64,000 bases of DNA from Amycolatopsis rifamycinica. Lineage in GTDB: Bacteria; Actinomycetota; Actinomycetes; Mycobacteriales; Pseudonocardiaceae. Below, in pieces: positions 35,400-44,678 of this stretch. The notes below the pieces were generated by a model. The model searched no databases and was not told where the DNA came from. It saw only the letters and a program-made list of their open reading frames with translations. Location: assembly GCF_000695625.1 (NCBI RefSeq), contig NZ_JMQI01000062.1:248001-312000 (forward strand), read 5' to 3'. The number at the start of each line of letters is the position of its first letter. Position 1 is the stretch's first letter. The translations under genes were made by a program, and so were the position numbers.

Positions 35400-36538
35400 G
35401 CGTCCAGCACGACGAGCTCGTGCGGCTGGTTGTTGACGGACTCGACGCCGTCCTCGGTGACGATGACGATGTCTTCGATCCGGGCGCCCCACCGGCCCGG
35501 CTGGTAGATGCCCGGCTCGACGCTGAAGGCCATGCCCGGCTCCAGCGGCAGGGCGTTGCCCGCGATGATGTACGGCTCCTCGTGCACGTCCAGGCCGATG
35601 CCGTGCCCGGTGCGGTGGATGAAGTACTCCCCGAAGCCCGCTTCGGCGATGACGTTCCGCGCGGCCGCGTCGACGGCCTCGGCGGTGACGCCCGGCTTGA
35701 CGGCGGCCACCGCGGCGGCCTGGGCGCGCTGCAGCACCGCGTAGGTCTCGGCCACGTCGGCGTCCCGCGGCTCGCCGACGGCGTAGGTGCGGGTGGAGTC
35801 GGAGTTGTAGCCGGCCGGCAGCGGGCCGCCGATGTCGACGACCACGACGTCACCCTTCTCGATGACGCGTTCGGAGACGTCGTGGTGCGGGCTCGCCCCG
35901 TTCGGGCCGGAGCCGACGATCACGAAGTCCGCCTGGACGTGGCCCTCCTCGACGATGGCCGCGGCGATGTCGGCGCCGACCTCGGCCTCGGTGCGCCCCG
36001 GCCGCAGCCACTCGTGGACGCGCGCGTGCACCCGGTCGATCGCCGCGCCGGCTTCGCGCAGCGACGCGATCTCGGCGGCGTCCTTGCGCATCCGCAGTTC
36101 CCGCACCACCGGCCCGGCCAGCGTCTGCTCGGCGTCCCCGAGCGCGGCCCGCAGCGCGAGCACGTGCAGCGCGGGGGTGAAGTCGCTGACGGCGACCCGC
36201 CCCGGCTTGCCGAGCCGGTCCGCGACGAGCTTGTACGGGTCGTCACCGTCGACCCAGGTGAGCAGCTCGACGCCGAGCTCGTCGGTGGGGACGTCGGCGT
36301 ACCCGGGTGCCTCCAGCTTCGGCACGACCAGCGCGGGGGTGCCGTCGGCGGGCACGACGAGGGTGGTGAGCCGCTCGAACGAGCCACCGGCCTGGCCGAG
36401 CAGGTACCGCAGGTCGGAGCCGGGCGCGATCAGCAGGGCATCGGTGCGCGCGGCGGCCGCGGCGGCACGGGCACGGTCCAGCCGGGCCCGCAGGGCGGCG
36501 GCGTCGGGAGCGGGCGTGTGAAGGGATCGGCGCGACAT
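35396..36538 (-). CDS. M24 family Xaa-Pro aminopeptidase/dipeptidase
   Basis: 380 residues. N-terminal creatinase-like domain, then the pita-bread M24 fold with metal ligands recognisable in VVVVDIGGPL and STRTYAVG (Asp pair), HRTGHGIGLDVHEEPYI (His), MAFSVEPGIYQPG (Glu) and GARIEDIV (Glu). Cytoplasmic cleavage of peptides with Pro at position 2. Operon with the Lrp gene (ATGA overlap). Confidence 0.9.
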   Translation of the reverse strand: MSRRSLHTPAPDAAALRARLDRARAAAAAARTDALLIAPGSDLRYLLGQAGGSFERLTTLVVPADGTPALVVPKLEAPGYADVPTDELGVELLTWVDGDDPYKLVADRLGKPGRVAVSDFTPALHVLALRAALGDAEQTLAGPVVRELRMRKDAAEIASLREAGAAIDRVHARVHEWLRPGRTEAEVGADIAAAIVEEGHVQADFVIVGSGPNGASPHHDVSERVIEKGDVVVVDIGGPLPAGYNSDSTRTYAVGEPRDADVAETYAVLQRAQAAAVAAVKPGVTAEAVDAAARNVIAEAGFGEYFIHRTGHGIGLDVHEEPYIIAGNALPLEPGMAFSVEPGIYQPGRWGARIEDIVIVTEDGVESVNNQPHELVVLDA

Positions 36539-36720
36539 GGGGCCGAGCCTAGTGGGGCGGTCCCGCCGGCGGACGCGCCCGGGGCCACGACATGCCGGGC
36601 CGGGTGACCCAACCCCCGCCGGCCGTCGCCGCGGTGTGGCGATCGCCGGTCAGGGTCCGCGCGGGCCGGGTGCGCGTGACACCGGGCGGCGCGCGGTGGC
36701 CGGGTTGGCGTGGCGGGCCT

Positions 36721-37197
36721 TCAGGCCGTCCGAGCGGGCCGGTCCGACGGCGGCCACACGTACGGCAGGTCCGGCGACACCCCGGGAAACCGCGCGCCGT
36801 AGTACTCCGGGTCCTTCCGCACCAGCGCCGACTGGTGGCTGCGGTGGAGCGCTTCGTCGCCCAGCCACGGTGGCACGTCGCCCGCCGCCGTGAGTTCGGC
36901 CTGGGTTCGGACCTTCGTGGTGCTCACCGATCGGGTGAACTCGTCCGCCAGCTTCACCGCGCACGTGTCCGCCGCGCCCAGCTCACACCACACCGCGCAG
37001 ACCTCGAAGCCGTAGCGCGTCAACGCTTCTTCGTACCCCGTCCACATCTTCGCCGCCGGGTGGTGGCGCCAGCCGTAACCGGGAACCACGAGCGCGCGCA
37101 GCACCTGGAGCGCCTCCACGCGCTGCTTGCCGAGACGGCGGCGGTCGAGCGCGCGGGCGCTGGCGGTGAAGTCGGCGCACGGCAGGAACGTCTGCAT
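36721..37197 (-). CDS. MSMEG_6728-like protein (pyrimidine-dimer glycosylase-related fold)
   Basis: 158 residues from ATG 37197, chosen because family members begin MQTFLPCADFTASARALDRRRLGKQR. Contains ALVVPGYGWRHHPAAKMW and LHRSHQSALVRKDPEYY, conserved in this actinobacterial family, which is annotated as related to pyrimidine-dimer DNA glycosylase. Function not established. The longer start at 37218 is possible. Confidence 0.75.
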   Translation of the reverse strand: MQTFLPCADFTASARALDRRRLGKQRVEALQVLRALVVPGYGWRHHPAAKMWTGYEEALTRYGFEVCAVWCELGAADTCAVKLADEFTRSVSTTKVRTQAELTAAGDVPPWLGDEALHRSHQSALVRKDPEYYGARFPGVSPDLPYVWPPSDRPARTA

Positions 37198-37285
37198 CCC
37201 GGCCGGGTACCCCGGCACCCGCCCGCCGACGCGGGAAGATCGGCCGGGCCTCCGGCGGCCCCGGGAGCGGGGCCGCCGGAGGTTG

Positions 37286-37591
37286 TCAGCGGGGGCCGCC
37301 GCGTCCGCGGGTCGTGACGGCCGCCTCCGGTTCGACGCTCACCCGGGGGCGCAGGGGCCGGGCTTCGAGGCCCTCGACGTCGATCACCAGGAACCAGTGG
37401 GCGTTGGCCGGGATGTGGATCTTGAACATCGGTGCGGTGGCCACCCCGCCGTGCATCCGGTAGTACTGCCGGCGCCGGTAGGCCTGGAAGTTGACCGCGG
37501 TCAGGAGCCTGACGTTGGCCATCGCGTCCAGGCGGACGGTGACCACCGCGTCTCTTCGCACCTTCCCGAGGTCGAACACGCTCGCTTCCAT
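37286..37591 (-). CDS. DUF1883-like protein
   Basis: 101 residues from ATG 37591. VRRDAVVTVRLDAMANVRLLTAVNFQAYRRR, then FKIHIPANAHWFLVIDVEGL; the strand pattern fits DUF1883 single-domain proteins, sometimes linked to TIR domains elsewhere. No neighbour here suggests a role. Confidence 0.65.
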   Translation of the reverse strand: MEASVFDLGKVRRDAVVTVRLDAMANVRLLTAVNFQAYRRRQYYRMHGGVATAPMFKIHIPANAHWFLVIDVEGLEARPLRPRVSVEPEAAVTTRGRGGPR

Positions 37592-37694
37592 TTCGTCCCT
37601 CTTCCACGCGTGGTTGTTCGGTTCGCATTCGGCTGGTCGCGGGCAGCGCGGATCGCGCCGCGGAGCACACGACGGGCGGAAGATCGGCAGGGGA

Positions 37695-38918
37695 CTATCC
37701 GGGCCCGGTGCCCGGTTCGCAGGGCCGCCACAGCGGCACGAAGTCCCCGTGCGCCCAGGGTGACGCGCGGAAGTGGTGCGGAGCATGGCCTGCGGCCAGG
37801 AAGGCGGGCGGAACGCCGGCCCCGCCACCGGCAGCGACCTCGGGCGACGACGCGGGCGCGGGTACGGGGGCGCCGGGTCCCGCCGGCTCGTCCGCGGGAC
37901 GCTCACCGCGGTGGCCGCTCGGCTGCCGGCCGGCGTGCCCCGGCGGCTCGGCCGCGGCGGCACAGGTGTGGCGGAGCGCCACCACGGCCTTCTCGGACGC
38001 CGGGGTGGCAGCGAGGTACCGGACCGCCGGCGCAGCGGTGGCCGCTGCGGGGGCGAGCGGGACCACGGGCCGGATGACGGAACCGGCCACGGGGCCGCCG
38101 ACGCCATCGGCCACCGGGGCGACGACGGGCTCCCCGACATCGCCGGGAACGGGGGCGAGGACCTCGCCCAGGACGGGAGAGGTGGCACCGGTGACCGGTC
38201 GGACGACGCCGGTCAGGGCGCCCGTGACGGGCGCGAGAACCGGAGCGGCCGAACGCAGCACGGGCGCCACGACCGCGGCGGCGGTTCCGGTGACCGGGGA
38301 GACCACCGTGCGCACCACGGGTTCGACGGCGCGGACAACGCCTGCCACCGGTGCCACGACCACCGCGGCGGTGGCGCTCACCGGCGAAACCACCGCCCGC
38401 GCCACCGGCTCGGTAGAACCAACGGCACCCGCCACCGGCACTCCGGCCGCGGCCGCGATCCCGCCCACCGGCGAGACCCCGGCACCGACGGCACCCGCCA
38501 CCGGCTCGACAACCGCGGCCACACCCGTGGCGACAGGCGCAGCCGCAACACCGCGCGCCACCGGCTCGGCGGAACCCACCCCCGCGCCCGCGGCCGCGCG
38601 CGTGGAAACCTGGGAAGCCTTCACCGCACCCGCACTCGCGGGCGCCACCACTGCCTTCGCAGCGCGCGAAACCGGCCCGGCCACGACATCGCCCACAGCG
38701 GCACTCAGCTCCGCGCTCCTCACCGGCTGAGCCACCTCCGGCGACGCAGGCGCGAGTGCCCCCACGACCGCCCCGATCGGGTCTCCGTCGGCCGAGGCCG
38801 CTTCGGCCTTGCCGGACGTCAACCAGAACACCAGCCACAGGCCCGCCACCGCGCCCGCCAGTACCAGCAGCCGGCGGGCGGCGACGGTTGCGCCGCCCAC
38901 CTCGCGAGCCCGGGTCAC
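37695..38918 (-). CDS. Secreted or anchored low-complexity Ala/Val/Pro repeat protein
   Basis: 407 residues. N-terminal basic start and one hydrophobic helix (RLLVLAGAVAGLWLVFWL). Residues about 80-310 are an irregular repeat of short units around (V/A)APV(T/A)G(V/A), EPV(V/A)R and VVSPV(T/S). The C-terminus is Pro/His/Gly-rich (about 325-407) and contains three Cys. Real translation is supported by the coherent composition over 1.2 kb, but this kind of GC-rich frame can also be open by chance on the other strand. No family recognised; a cell-wall or surface protein is plausible. Confidence 0.6.
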   Translation of the reverse strand: MTRAREVGGATVAARRLLVLAGAVAGLWLVFWLTSGKAEAASADGDPIGAVVGALAPASPEVAQPVRSAELSAAVGDVVAGPVSRAAKAVVAPASAGAVKASQVSTRAAAGAGVGSAEPVARGVAAAPVATGVAAVVEPVAGAVGAGVSPVGGIAAAAGVPVAGAVGSTEPVARAVVSPVSATAAVVVAPVAGVVRAVEPVVRTVVSPVTGTAAAVVAPVLRSAAPVLAPVTGALTGVVRPVTGATSPVLGEVLAPVPGDVGEPVVAPVADGVGGPVAGSVIRPVVPLAPAAATAAPAVRYLAATPASEKAVVALRHTCAAAAEPPGHAGRQPSGHRGERPADEPAGPGAPVPAPASSPEVAAGGGAGVPPAFLAAGHAPHHFRASPWAHGDFVPLWRPCEPGTGPG

Positions 38919-39109
38919 GTCGGCGAACCTCCACGGTGAGAGCAGGCCTGGGACGTACCCTTCAACGGCTCAGGTCACACCCGTGCAACGGGCCGTCCGG
39001 CGCTTCCACTCGGTCGGCCTAGTGCTTCCGGGCCGGCCAGCCTGTCCGGAGACTCCAGTCGGGTGAGCAGGCTGGACCGGGTGTCCGGTCGGCGGTACCT
39101 CCGGCGAAA

Positions 39110-39598
39110 TCAGGCTTCCTGCGCCCGCCGCTGTCCGGAGAGGGCGCCGAGCGCCGTGACGCCGTGCTGCAGCCCCTCGCGGAACGTCGCTCGCTGGCCC
39201 GGGCTCAGGTCGGCCAGGAGCGCGTTCTCCAGCTCCGCGACCGCCGGTGCGCAGCCCGCGAGCAGCTCGCGGCCGGCGTCGGTGAGCCCGGCCAGCAGGA
39301 CCCGCTTGTTGCCCGCCTTCGGGGTCCGCGCGATCAGGCCGCGTTTCTCCAGCGCCAGCACCATTTCGTGCATGGTCTGCGGCCGCAGGAACGACCGGCG
39401 CGCCAGCTGGGCCGACGACAGCGCGCCGCTGGCCTCGAGCACGCTCAGCGCCGTGTACTGCAGCGTGGTGAGCCCGAGCGGCCGCAGCGCGTCGTCGAGC
39501 AGCGCCCTGATCACCAGCTCGAGCCGTTTGACCAGGTAAAGGGTCAACGGCGCGCCGGCGGGGTGCTCCTGGGCCGAGGTGCTCACGGCGCCCATCAT
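39110..39598 (-). CDS. MarR family transcriptional regulator
   Basis: 162 residues; starts MM, the second Met (39595) is equally possible. Winged helix: LGLTTLQYTALSVLEASG, SSAQLARRSFLRPQTMHEMV, LEKRGLIART. Divergent from the adenylate-forming ligase with 28 bp between starts, so it almost certainly controls that gene, perhaps through an aromatic acid ligand. Confidence 0.87.
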   Translation of the reverse strand: MMGAVSTSAQEHPAGAPLTLYLVKRLELVIRALLDDALRPLGLTTLQYTALSVLEASGALSSAQLARRSFLRPQTMHEMVLALEKRGLIARTPKAGNKRVLLAGLTDAGRELLAGCAPAVAELENALLADLSPGQRATFREGLQHGVTALGALSGQRRAQEA

Positions 39599-39626
39599 GG
39601 CACGCGCCCGCCGCTATGCTCCGATC

Positions 39627-41072
39627 ATGGACCTCGGGCGGCAGACCCGCGTGCGGCAGGCGTTCGACACCTTCTTCGGGGCTCCGGAACCGGCGTCGGG
39701 CCACCACGTCCTGGAACTCTTCCACCGCACCGCGGAAGCCGTGCCCGCGTACCGGAAGTTCCTGCGGGAGCACGGGATCGACCCCGCGAGCGTCACGACG
39801 ATGGCCGATTTCGCGCGGCTGCCGCTCACGGACAAGGCCGGTTACCACCGGAAGTACCCGCTGCCCGAGCTGTGCCGCGGCGGGGCGTTCGACGGGCTCG
39901 ACATGATCGCCGTCTCCTCCGGCTCCAGCGGCCACCCCACGATCTGGCCGCGCGCCCTCGAAGACGAGCTGCACGTCGCCCGCCGGTTCGAAACCGTCCT
40001 GGTCGACGCGTTCGAAGCTGATCGGCGTCGCACGCTGGCCGTCGTCTGCTTCCCGCTCGGCACCTGGGTGGGCGGCCTGTTCACCACCGCGTGCGTGCGC
40101 CACCTCGCCGCCAAGGGCTGCCCGATCACCGTCGTCGCGCCGGGCAACAACAAGGCCGAGATCCTGCGGGTGCTGCCCGAGCTCGCGCCGCACTTCGAGC
40201 AGGTGGTGCTGCTGGGCTACCCGCCGTTCGTCAAGGACGTCGTCGACACCGGCCTGGCCGGAGGCCTCGACTGGCCGGCGTACGCGATCAAGCTGGTGCT
40301 CGCGGGCGAAGTGTTCAGCGAGCAGTGGCGCGAACTGGTGGCCGCACGAGCCGGGATCGCCGAGCCCGTCCGCGACATCGCGTCGCTGTACGGCACGGCC
40401 GACGCGGGCGTGCTCGGCACCGAAACCCCCGTGTCGGCGAGCATCCGCCGGTTCTTCGCCGGCCGCCCGGAGCTGGCCCGCGAGGTCTTCGGCGACGCGC
40501 GGCTGCCGACGCTGGTGCAGTACGACCCGGCGAGCCGCTTCTTCGAGGTGCACGACGGCACGCTGGTCTTCACCGCGGACGGCGGCATCCCGCTGATCCG
40601 CTACCACATCGCCGACGACGGCGGGCTCCTGCCGCACGCCGAGCTCCTCGGTTACTGCGCCCGGCACGGCTTCACCCCGCCGCCGGGCCCCGAGCTGCCG
40701 TTCGTGTACGTGTTCGGCCGCTCGTTGTTCACGGTGTCGTTCTTCGGCGCGAACGTCTACCCCGAGAACGTCACCGTCGGCCTGGAGCAGCCCGGGATCA
40801 GCGACACCGTGACGGGAAAGTTCGTCATCGAGTCCACCGAGGACGCCGACCGCGACCGCCGGCTGCGGATCACCGTCGAGACGGCACCGGGCGCCACGGC
40901 CGACGCGGCCGCGATCGCGGCGGCCGTCCGGTCCCAGCTGCTGCGGTTGAACAGCGAGTTCGCCCACTACGTCCCGGCGGAGCGGCAGCTGCCGGACGTC
41001 GTCCTGCGCCCGGCGGGCGACCCCGAGTACTTCCCCGTCGGGGTCAAGCACCGCTACACGCGGCCGGCCTAG
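39627..41072 (+). CDS. Phenylacetate-CoA ligase (PaaK)-like adenylate-forming enzyme
   Basis: 481 residues from ATG 39627. AMP-binding P-loop region AVSSGSSGHPTIWPR, SLYGTADAGVLGTETP, and a C-terminal catalytic loop with GVKHRYTRP, where the final Lys expected for adenylation lies (VGVKHR). Closest to PaaK/coenzyme F390 synthetase-like proteins, which activate aryl or other acids as acyl-AMP. Regulated in all likelihood by the divergent MarR protein. It overlaps the convergent TPR gene by 4 nt. Confidence 0.82.
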   Translation: MDLGRQTRVRQAFDTFFGAPEPASGHHVLELFHRTAEAVPAYRKFLREHGIDPASVTTMADFARLPLTDKAGYHRKYPLPELCRGGAFDGLDMIAVSSGSSGHPTIWPRALEDELHVARRFETVLVDAFEADRRRTLAVVCFPLGTWVGGLFTTACVRHLAAKGCPITVVAPGNNKAEILRVLPELAPHFEQVVLLGYPPFVKDVVDTGLAGGLDWPAYAIKLVLAGEVFSEQWRELVAARAGIAEPVRDIASLYGTADAGVLGTETPVSASIRRFFAGRPELAREVFGDARLPTLVQYDPASRFFEVHDGTLVFTADGGIPLIRYHIADDGGLLPHAELLGYCARHGFTPPPGPELPFVYVFGRSLFTVSFFGANVYPENVTVGLEQPGISDTVTGKFVIESTEDADRDRRLRITVETAPGATADAAAIAAAVRSQLLRLNSEFAHYVPAERQLPDVVLRPAGDPEYFPVGVKHRYTRPA

Positions 41073-43630
41073 GGGCGGGCGAGCTTGCGGAACCGCTCGC
41101 GGCGCTCGTCGGCCGACGAGCCGTCGGCGATGTCGTCGTCGAACCAGGAGCCGAGCGCCGCCCAGAGTTCGGCGCAGCCCGCGAAGTCGTCGATCGTCGA
41201 CTGCACGGCGAGCTCGGCGATGTCGGCGACCAGGTGGTCCAGGCGGCGGTCGCAGAGCCGGATGTACTCGCGGACGACGATGTTCGGGTCGAGGCCGGTC
41301 TTCGCGCGCGGGCCCGCCGCCCCGCGCAGCTGGGCGTGCAGGCTTTCCTCGCAGTACTGCGGGAACCCGGCGATCGAACCGGGGTAGCCGCACTCGGCCG
41401 ACCATTCGCGGAACGCGGAGATCGCCTGGTAGCGCGTGTACCAGTCCTGCTTGCCCGCCGCCAGGCTCGCCAGTTTCCGCCAGGCGTCGCGATCGGCCGA
41501 GCGCCAGCGGTCGAGGGTGCGGCCGTCCGGGGCCGGGCCGGCGGCGTGCACGCGCCAGAAGTGCGCGCGGCAGCCCGCGATCTCGGCGACCAGCTGCCGG
41601 ACGTAGCCGACCTGCTCCCAGACGTGGGCGCGTTGCGGCCGCAGCGGCGCCGCGCGGTCCGGGGAGAACGTCACCATCTCGAAGACGCGGAACAGCTCGT
41701 GGCCCCGCAGGGCCGCCAGGTCGGGGTCCTCCCCCATCACCCACGAGCGGCGCTCCGGCAGCCGTCCGCTGTGGCTGATCGTCGCCGCGTGGTAGAGCTC
41801 GCGGACCGCCCGGCGCGCCACCTCGTCACGGGCTTCGCCGAGCAGACGCGGGTTCCGCGCGCGGTCGCGCAGGTCGCGCTCGCCGCGGGGGCCGACTTCG
41901 AGCATCGCGACCGCGTACACGCTCGCCGCGTTGTAGCACTCCTCCCACGACCGGCGGGGCCCGGCGGCTTCGACGGTGTCGTCGAGCGCCTGCGGGTCCG
42001 GCGGCCAGCGCCGGTCCGGGCACACGTCGGCCAGCCGGACGCGGCTGCCGGGGTAGGCGGGCTGGGGCTCGGGCACCGCACCGGTGACCGGCTCGACGTC
42101 CGCCATCGCGCGCCGCAGCACCGACCACACCAGGGACAGGTCGAGGGCGCGGTTGGTCAGCTGGTGCCAGCTGCGGCGCCACCGGCGGCCGAACCGGCGG
42201 TAGTCCTCGATGAGCCGCTCGATCTCGTACTGGGACAGGGCGCCGAAGTACGAGCGCATCTCCGCGGCGCGCTGGTTGTACTCGGCCAGCTGCTCCGGCG
42301 TCGCCTCGTTGACCAGCAGTTCCTCGACCGGCACCTTGAGCACGCGCCGGTGCAGTTCGAGCCGCTTCTCCCGCGGGATCGCGTACGGGCGGGTCCGGAC
42401 GTCGAGGTCGACGTAGCGGCGGAAACGCAGTTCGATCGCCGCCCGCAGTTCGGCGCGGCGCTGGGCCCGCGCGTCGCCGGGGACGCCGGCGGTGGTGCGC
42501 CGCACCCACCAGGACCCGGCCACGGAGTCGCCGTGGCCGAGGACGAGCGCGTGCCGGTAGCGGGCGATGAGCAGGGCGACGTCGCGGCCGCGGCCGGCGT
42601 GGCGGGGCTGGCGCGCGAAGTCGGCACCGATCCACCAGCGGGCCAGCCGCGGGTGGCCCCGGCTGCACACCGTGATGACGTCGTCGTAGGTGGCGAGCGC
42701 GTCGAGGTGCAGGTCGAGCTGTTCCTGCAGGGCGGCGATCTCGAGCCTGATGTAGACGTTCGCCGGGTCGAGGCTGACCGCGCGGTAGTACTCGGCCAGG
42801 GCTTCGTCGTAACGGCGGTAGGTGATGAAGTGGTTGGCGCGCTGGTAGGCGTCGAACAGCTCGTACGGGATCTTCGCGCCGCGCCAGGCGGCCCAGTGGA
42901 TGTTCGTGCGGACGTACGCGCTGCGCGGGATGACCAGCGCGGCCACCGCGTTCGCGGCGCGGTGCAGCACGCGCGGCCAGTTCGCGTCCTCGATCACCAG
43001 TGGGCTCGCGGCGAAGCGCGGGACGCGCACGAGCTCCAGGATGAGCTGGTGGCGCCCGGCGGTGTTGCCCGGCCGGACGGTGCCGGTGACGGTGAACGCG
43101 GCGGGCGGCTGGGCCAGCCGGATCACCTTGGTGACCGCCTTCCACCAGCCGTCCGCGGCATCGCCGGCGTGCTCGACGATCTGGAGGAAGTCGTACGAGC
43201 TGCCGGCGCCCGGGACCGGGGTCGGGGTGTAGAGGCGGGAGTCGTTGAGGAACCGCTTGAAGGTGGCGGTCAGCTCGACGGCGGAGTCGATCTCGCGGTC
43301 GTGGCTGCCTTCGGGCCGCTCGTCGACGAACACCCGGATGTCGATCTGGTTGGCCCGGTAGGCGGCGGCTTCCAGCCGCGCCTTGCCGACGAAGTAGAGC
43401 GTGAGGACGGCGGAGACGAGCACCACGGACGTCTGCAGGACCGTCCAGGTGATCACCGTGGCGACCTTCGGATCCCGCACGAACGTCCAGGTCTGGAAGA
43501 ACGGCAGGTACGGCACGACGGCGAAGCCGGCCGCGACGAGCCCGGCCGCCACCGCCGCCAGCCACCACCGGATCCGGTGGGCGGCGGGCAGTTCGGCCTG
43601 GTCGAAGCCCCCGAGTCGCCGCGCGTGCAC
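41069..43630 (-). CDS. Large membrane protein with TPR-like segment, unknown
   Basis: 853 residues. Two membrane helices near the N-terminus (WWLAAVAAGLVAAGFAVVPYL; QTSVVLVSAVLTLYFVG), then a large cytoplasmic part. A TPR-like stretch lies at about 265-320 (ANHFITYRRYDEALAEYYRAV, DPANVYIRLEIAAL, LDALATYDD). The rest is helical and rich in Arg and Trp, with no catalytic motif seen. It may be a membrane-bound scaffold. No homologous system recognised. It lies back-to-back with the STAS signalling island (276 bp). Confidence 0.75.
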   Translation of the reverse strand: MHARRLGGFDQAELPAAHRIRWWLAAVAAGLVAAGFAVVPYLPFFQTWTFVRDPKVATVITWTVLQTSVVLVSAVLTLYFVGKARLEAAAYRANQIDIRVFVDERPEGSHDREIDSAVELTATFKRFLNDSRLYTPTPVPGAGSSYDFLQIVEHAGDAADGWWKAVTKVIRLAQPPAAFTVTGTVRPGNTAGRHQLILELVRVPRFAASPLVIEDANWPRVLHRAANAVAALVIPRSAYVRTNIHWAAWRGAKIPYELFDAYQRANHFITYRRYDEALAEYYRAVSLDPANVYIRLEIAALQEQLDLHLDALATYDDVITVCSRGHPRLARWWIGADFARQPRHAGRGRDVALLIARYRHALVLGHGDSVAGSWWVRRTTAGVPGDARAQRRAELRAAIELRFRRYVDLDVRTRPYAIPREKRLELHRRVLKVPVEELLVNEATPEQLAEYNQRAAEMRSYFGALSQYEIERLIEDYRRFGRRWRRSWHQLTNRALDLSLVWSVLRRAMADVEPVTGAVPEPQPAYPGSRVRLADVCPDRRWPPDPQALDDTVEAAGPRRSWEECYNAASVYAVAMLEVGPRGERDLRDRARNPRLLGEARDEVARRAVRELYHAATISHSGRLPERRSWVMGEDPDLAALRGHELFRVFEMVTFSPDRAAPLRPQRAHVWEQVGYVRQLVAEIAGCRAHFWRVHAAGPAPDGRTLDRWRSADRDAWRKLASLAAGKQDWYTRYQAISAFREWSAECGYPGSIAGFPQYCEESLHAQLRGAAGPRAKTGLDPNIVVREYIRLCDRRLDHLVADIAELAVQSTIDDFAGCAELWAALGSWFDDDIADGSSADERRERFRKLARP

Positions 43631-43761
43631 CGTCCATCACCCCCTCGTGTCAGGTTACTCGCGGAGGGGGAGCGTTTTGTTACGGGCCGTTACCCGCCGG
43701 TTCGGCGTCGTCGGTTCCCCACCGGTTCGCTCTCCATCCGGTTACGCCCGATGGTCGGTCT

Positions 43762-43775
43762 AGTGCAGATGCACT
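43762..43775. promoter_or_regulatory. 14-bp palindrome AGTGCA-GA-TGCACT upstream of the STAS gene
   Basis: A perfect palindrome followed by tatgct, a possible -10 element, about 130 nt before the STAS ATG. It could be an operator for either the STAS gene or the divergent TPR gene. The cognate protein is unknown. Confidence 0.4.
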
Positions 43776-43906
43776 ATGCTGAGGGTTCACGGTTGAGCCG
43801 TCAGCCGCTGCCGGACGTTCCGCGCCCGGGCCGGCAGGCTGCCCTGTCCGGCATTCCTGCCCGCCGCGTCCGGTCCGCTTCAGCTGCCCGACGAAAGGGT
43901 GCCGCG

Positions 43907-44293
43907 ATGGTTCCGCAACCGCGCTCGGCCGACCACCCGCTCACCGGCTGGCCCACCGCCGGCGGTCACATGTCGCTGCGCGTGCACTCCCCCGCCGCGG
44001 GCACGCTGCTGGTCGAGGTGACCGGCGAGATCGACCTCGGCACCGCCCGCCGCCTCGACCGGGTCCTGCAGGACCGCGTCCACCCCGAGCTCGCCGAGCT
44101 GGTCATCGACCTCGACCGGGTCACGTTCTTCTCCGTCGCCGGGCTGAACTCGCTGCTGCGTGCCCAGCTGCTCGCCGATTCGGCCGGGGCCCACCTGACC
44201 GTGGACGCCGGGCGGTCCCAGGCGGTGCGGCGGCTGTTCACGCTGCTGCCGACCGATTTCGACAGCGTCGCGAACGTCCGGCCGGTGCCCTGA
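43907..44293 (+). CDS. STAS domain anti-sigma-antagonist-like protein
   Basis: 128 residues from ATG 43907. STAS fold: LVEVTGEIDLGTARRL, LVIDLDRVTFFSVAGLNSLL, then LTVDAGRSQAVRRLFTLL. At the position where partner-switching antagonists carry D-S/T-S-G (phosphorylated Ser), this protein has FSVAG, without Ser/Thr at the usual phospho-site. It may therefore be constitutively active or regulated otherwise. An RsbW-like kinase gene lies 1.9 kb away in the same island. Confidence 0.83.
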   Translation: MVPQPRSADHPLTGWPTAGGHMSLRVHSPAAGTLLVEVTGEIDLGTARRLDRVLQDRVHPELAELVIDLDRVTFFSVAGLNSLLRAQLLADSAGAHLTVDAGRSQAVRRLFTLLPTDFDSVANVRPVP

Positions 44294-44297
44294 CCGC

Positions 44298-44678
44298 TCA
44301 CCCGGCAGCCTGGCGGCCCAGCCGCCGGACGGCTTCGACGATCGCCGTGTTCGGCGCGCCCTTCACCAGGTATTCGGTGACGCCCGCCGCGGCCAGCCCG
44401 GCGATCGAGGTCCGGTCGGCGTAGGCGGAGAAGGCCAGGATGGCGGTGTCCGGGCTGCGCCGGGCGATCTCCCGGGCCGCCCGCGCCCCGCCGCCGCCCG
44501 GCATCCGGACGTCGAGGACGGCGACCGCGGGCCGGTGCCGCTCGGCGAGCCGGATCGCTTCGTCGGCGTCGCCGGCCACCGCGACCACGGCGATGTCGGC
44601 TTCGGAGTCCAGCACCTCCTTGAGGACGTCGCGGATCATCACGTCGTCGTCGGAGATCAGCACACGCAGCTCGGTCAC
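44298..44678 (-). CDS. REC-only response regulator
   Basis: 126 residues from a GTG that overlaps the stop of the histidine kinase gene. A single receiver domain: RVLISDDDVMIRDVLKEVL (acidic pocket), phospho-Asp in AVAVLDVRMPGG, AFSAYAD (Thr position replaced by Ser), and VTEYLVKGAP (Lys). No DNA-binding output domain. It probably transfers phosphate or binds a partner protein, forming a pair with the PAS-PAS kinase. Confidence 0.87.
   Translation of the reverse strand: MTELRVLISDDDVMIRDVLKEVLDSEADIAVVAVAGDADEAIRLAERHRPAVAVLDVRMPGGGGARAAREIARRSPDTAILAFSAYADRTSIAGLAAAGVTEYLVKGAPNTAIVEAVRRLGRQAAG

Noticed and set aside
36540..36720. Intergenic stretch scanned for RNA or regulatory structure
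   Set aside because: Very GC-rich with weak imperfect stems only; nothing supportable.
40091..44293. 1400-codon plus-strand frame
   Set aside because: Only the final 129 codons (STAS gene) are real; the remainder is antisense to the TPR membrane protein.
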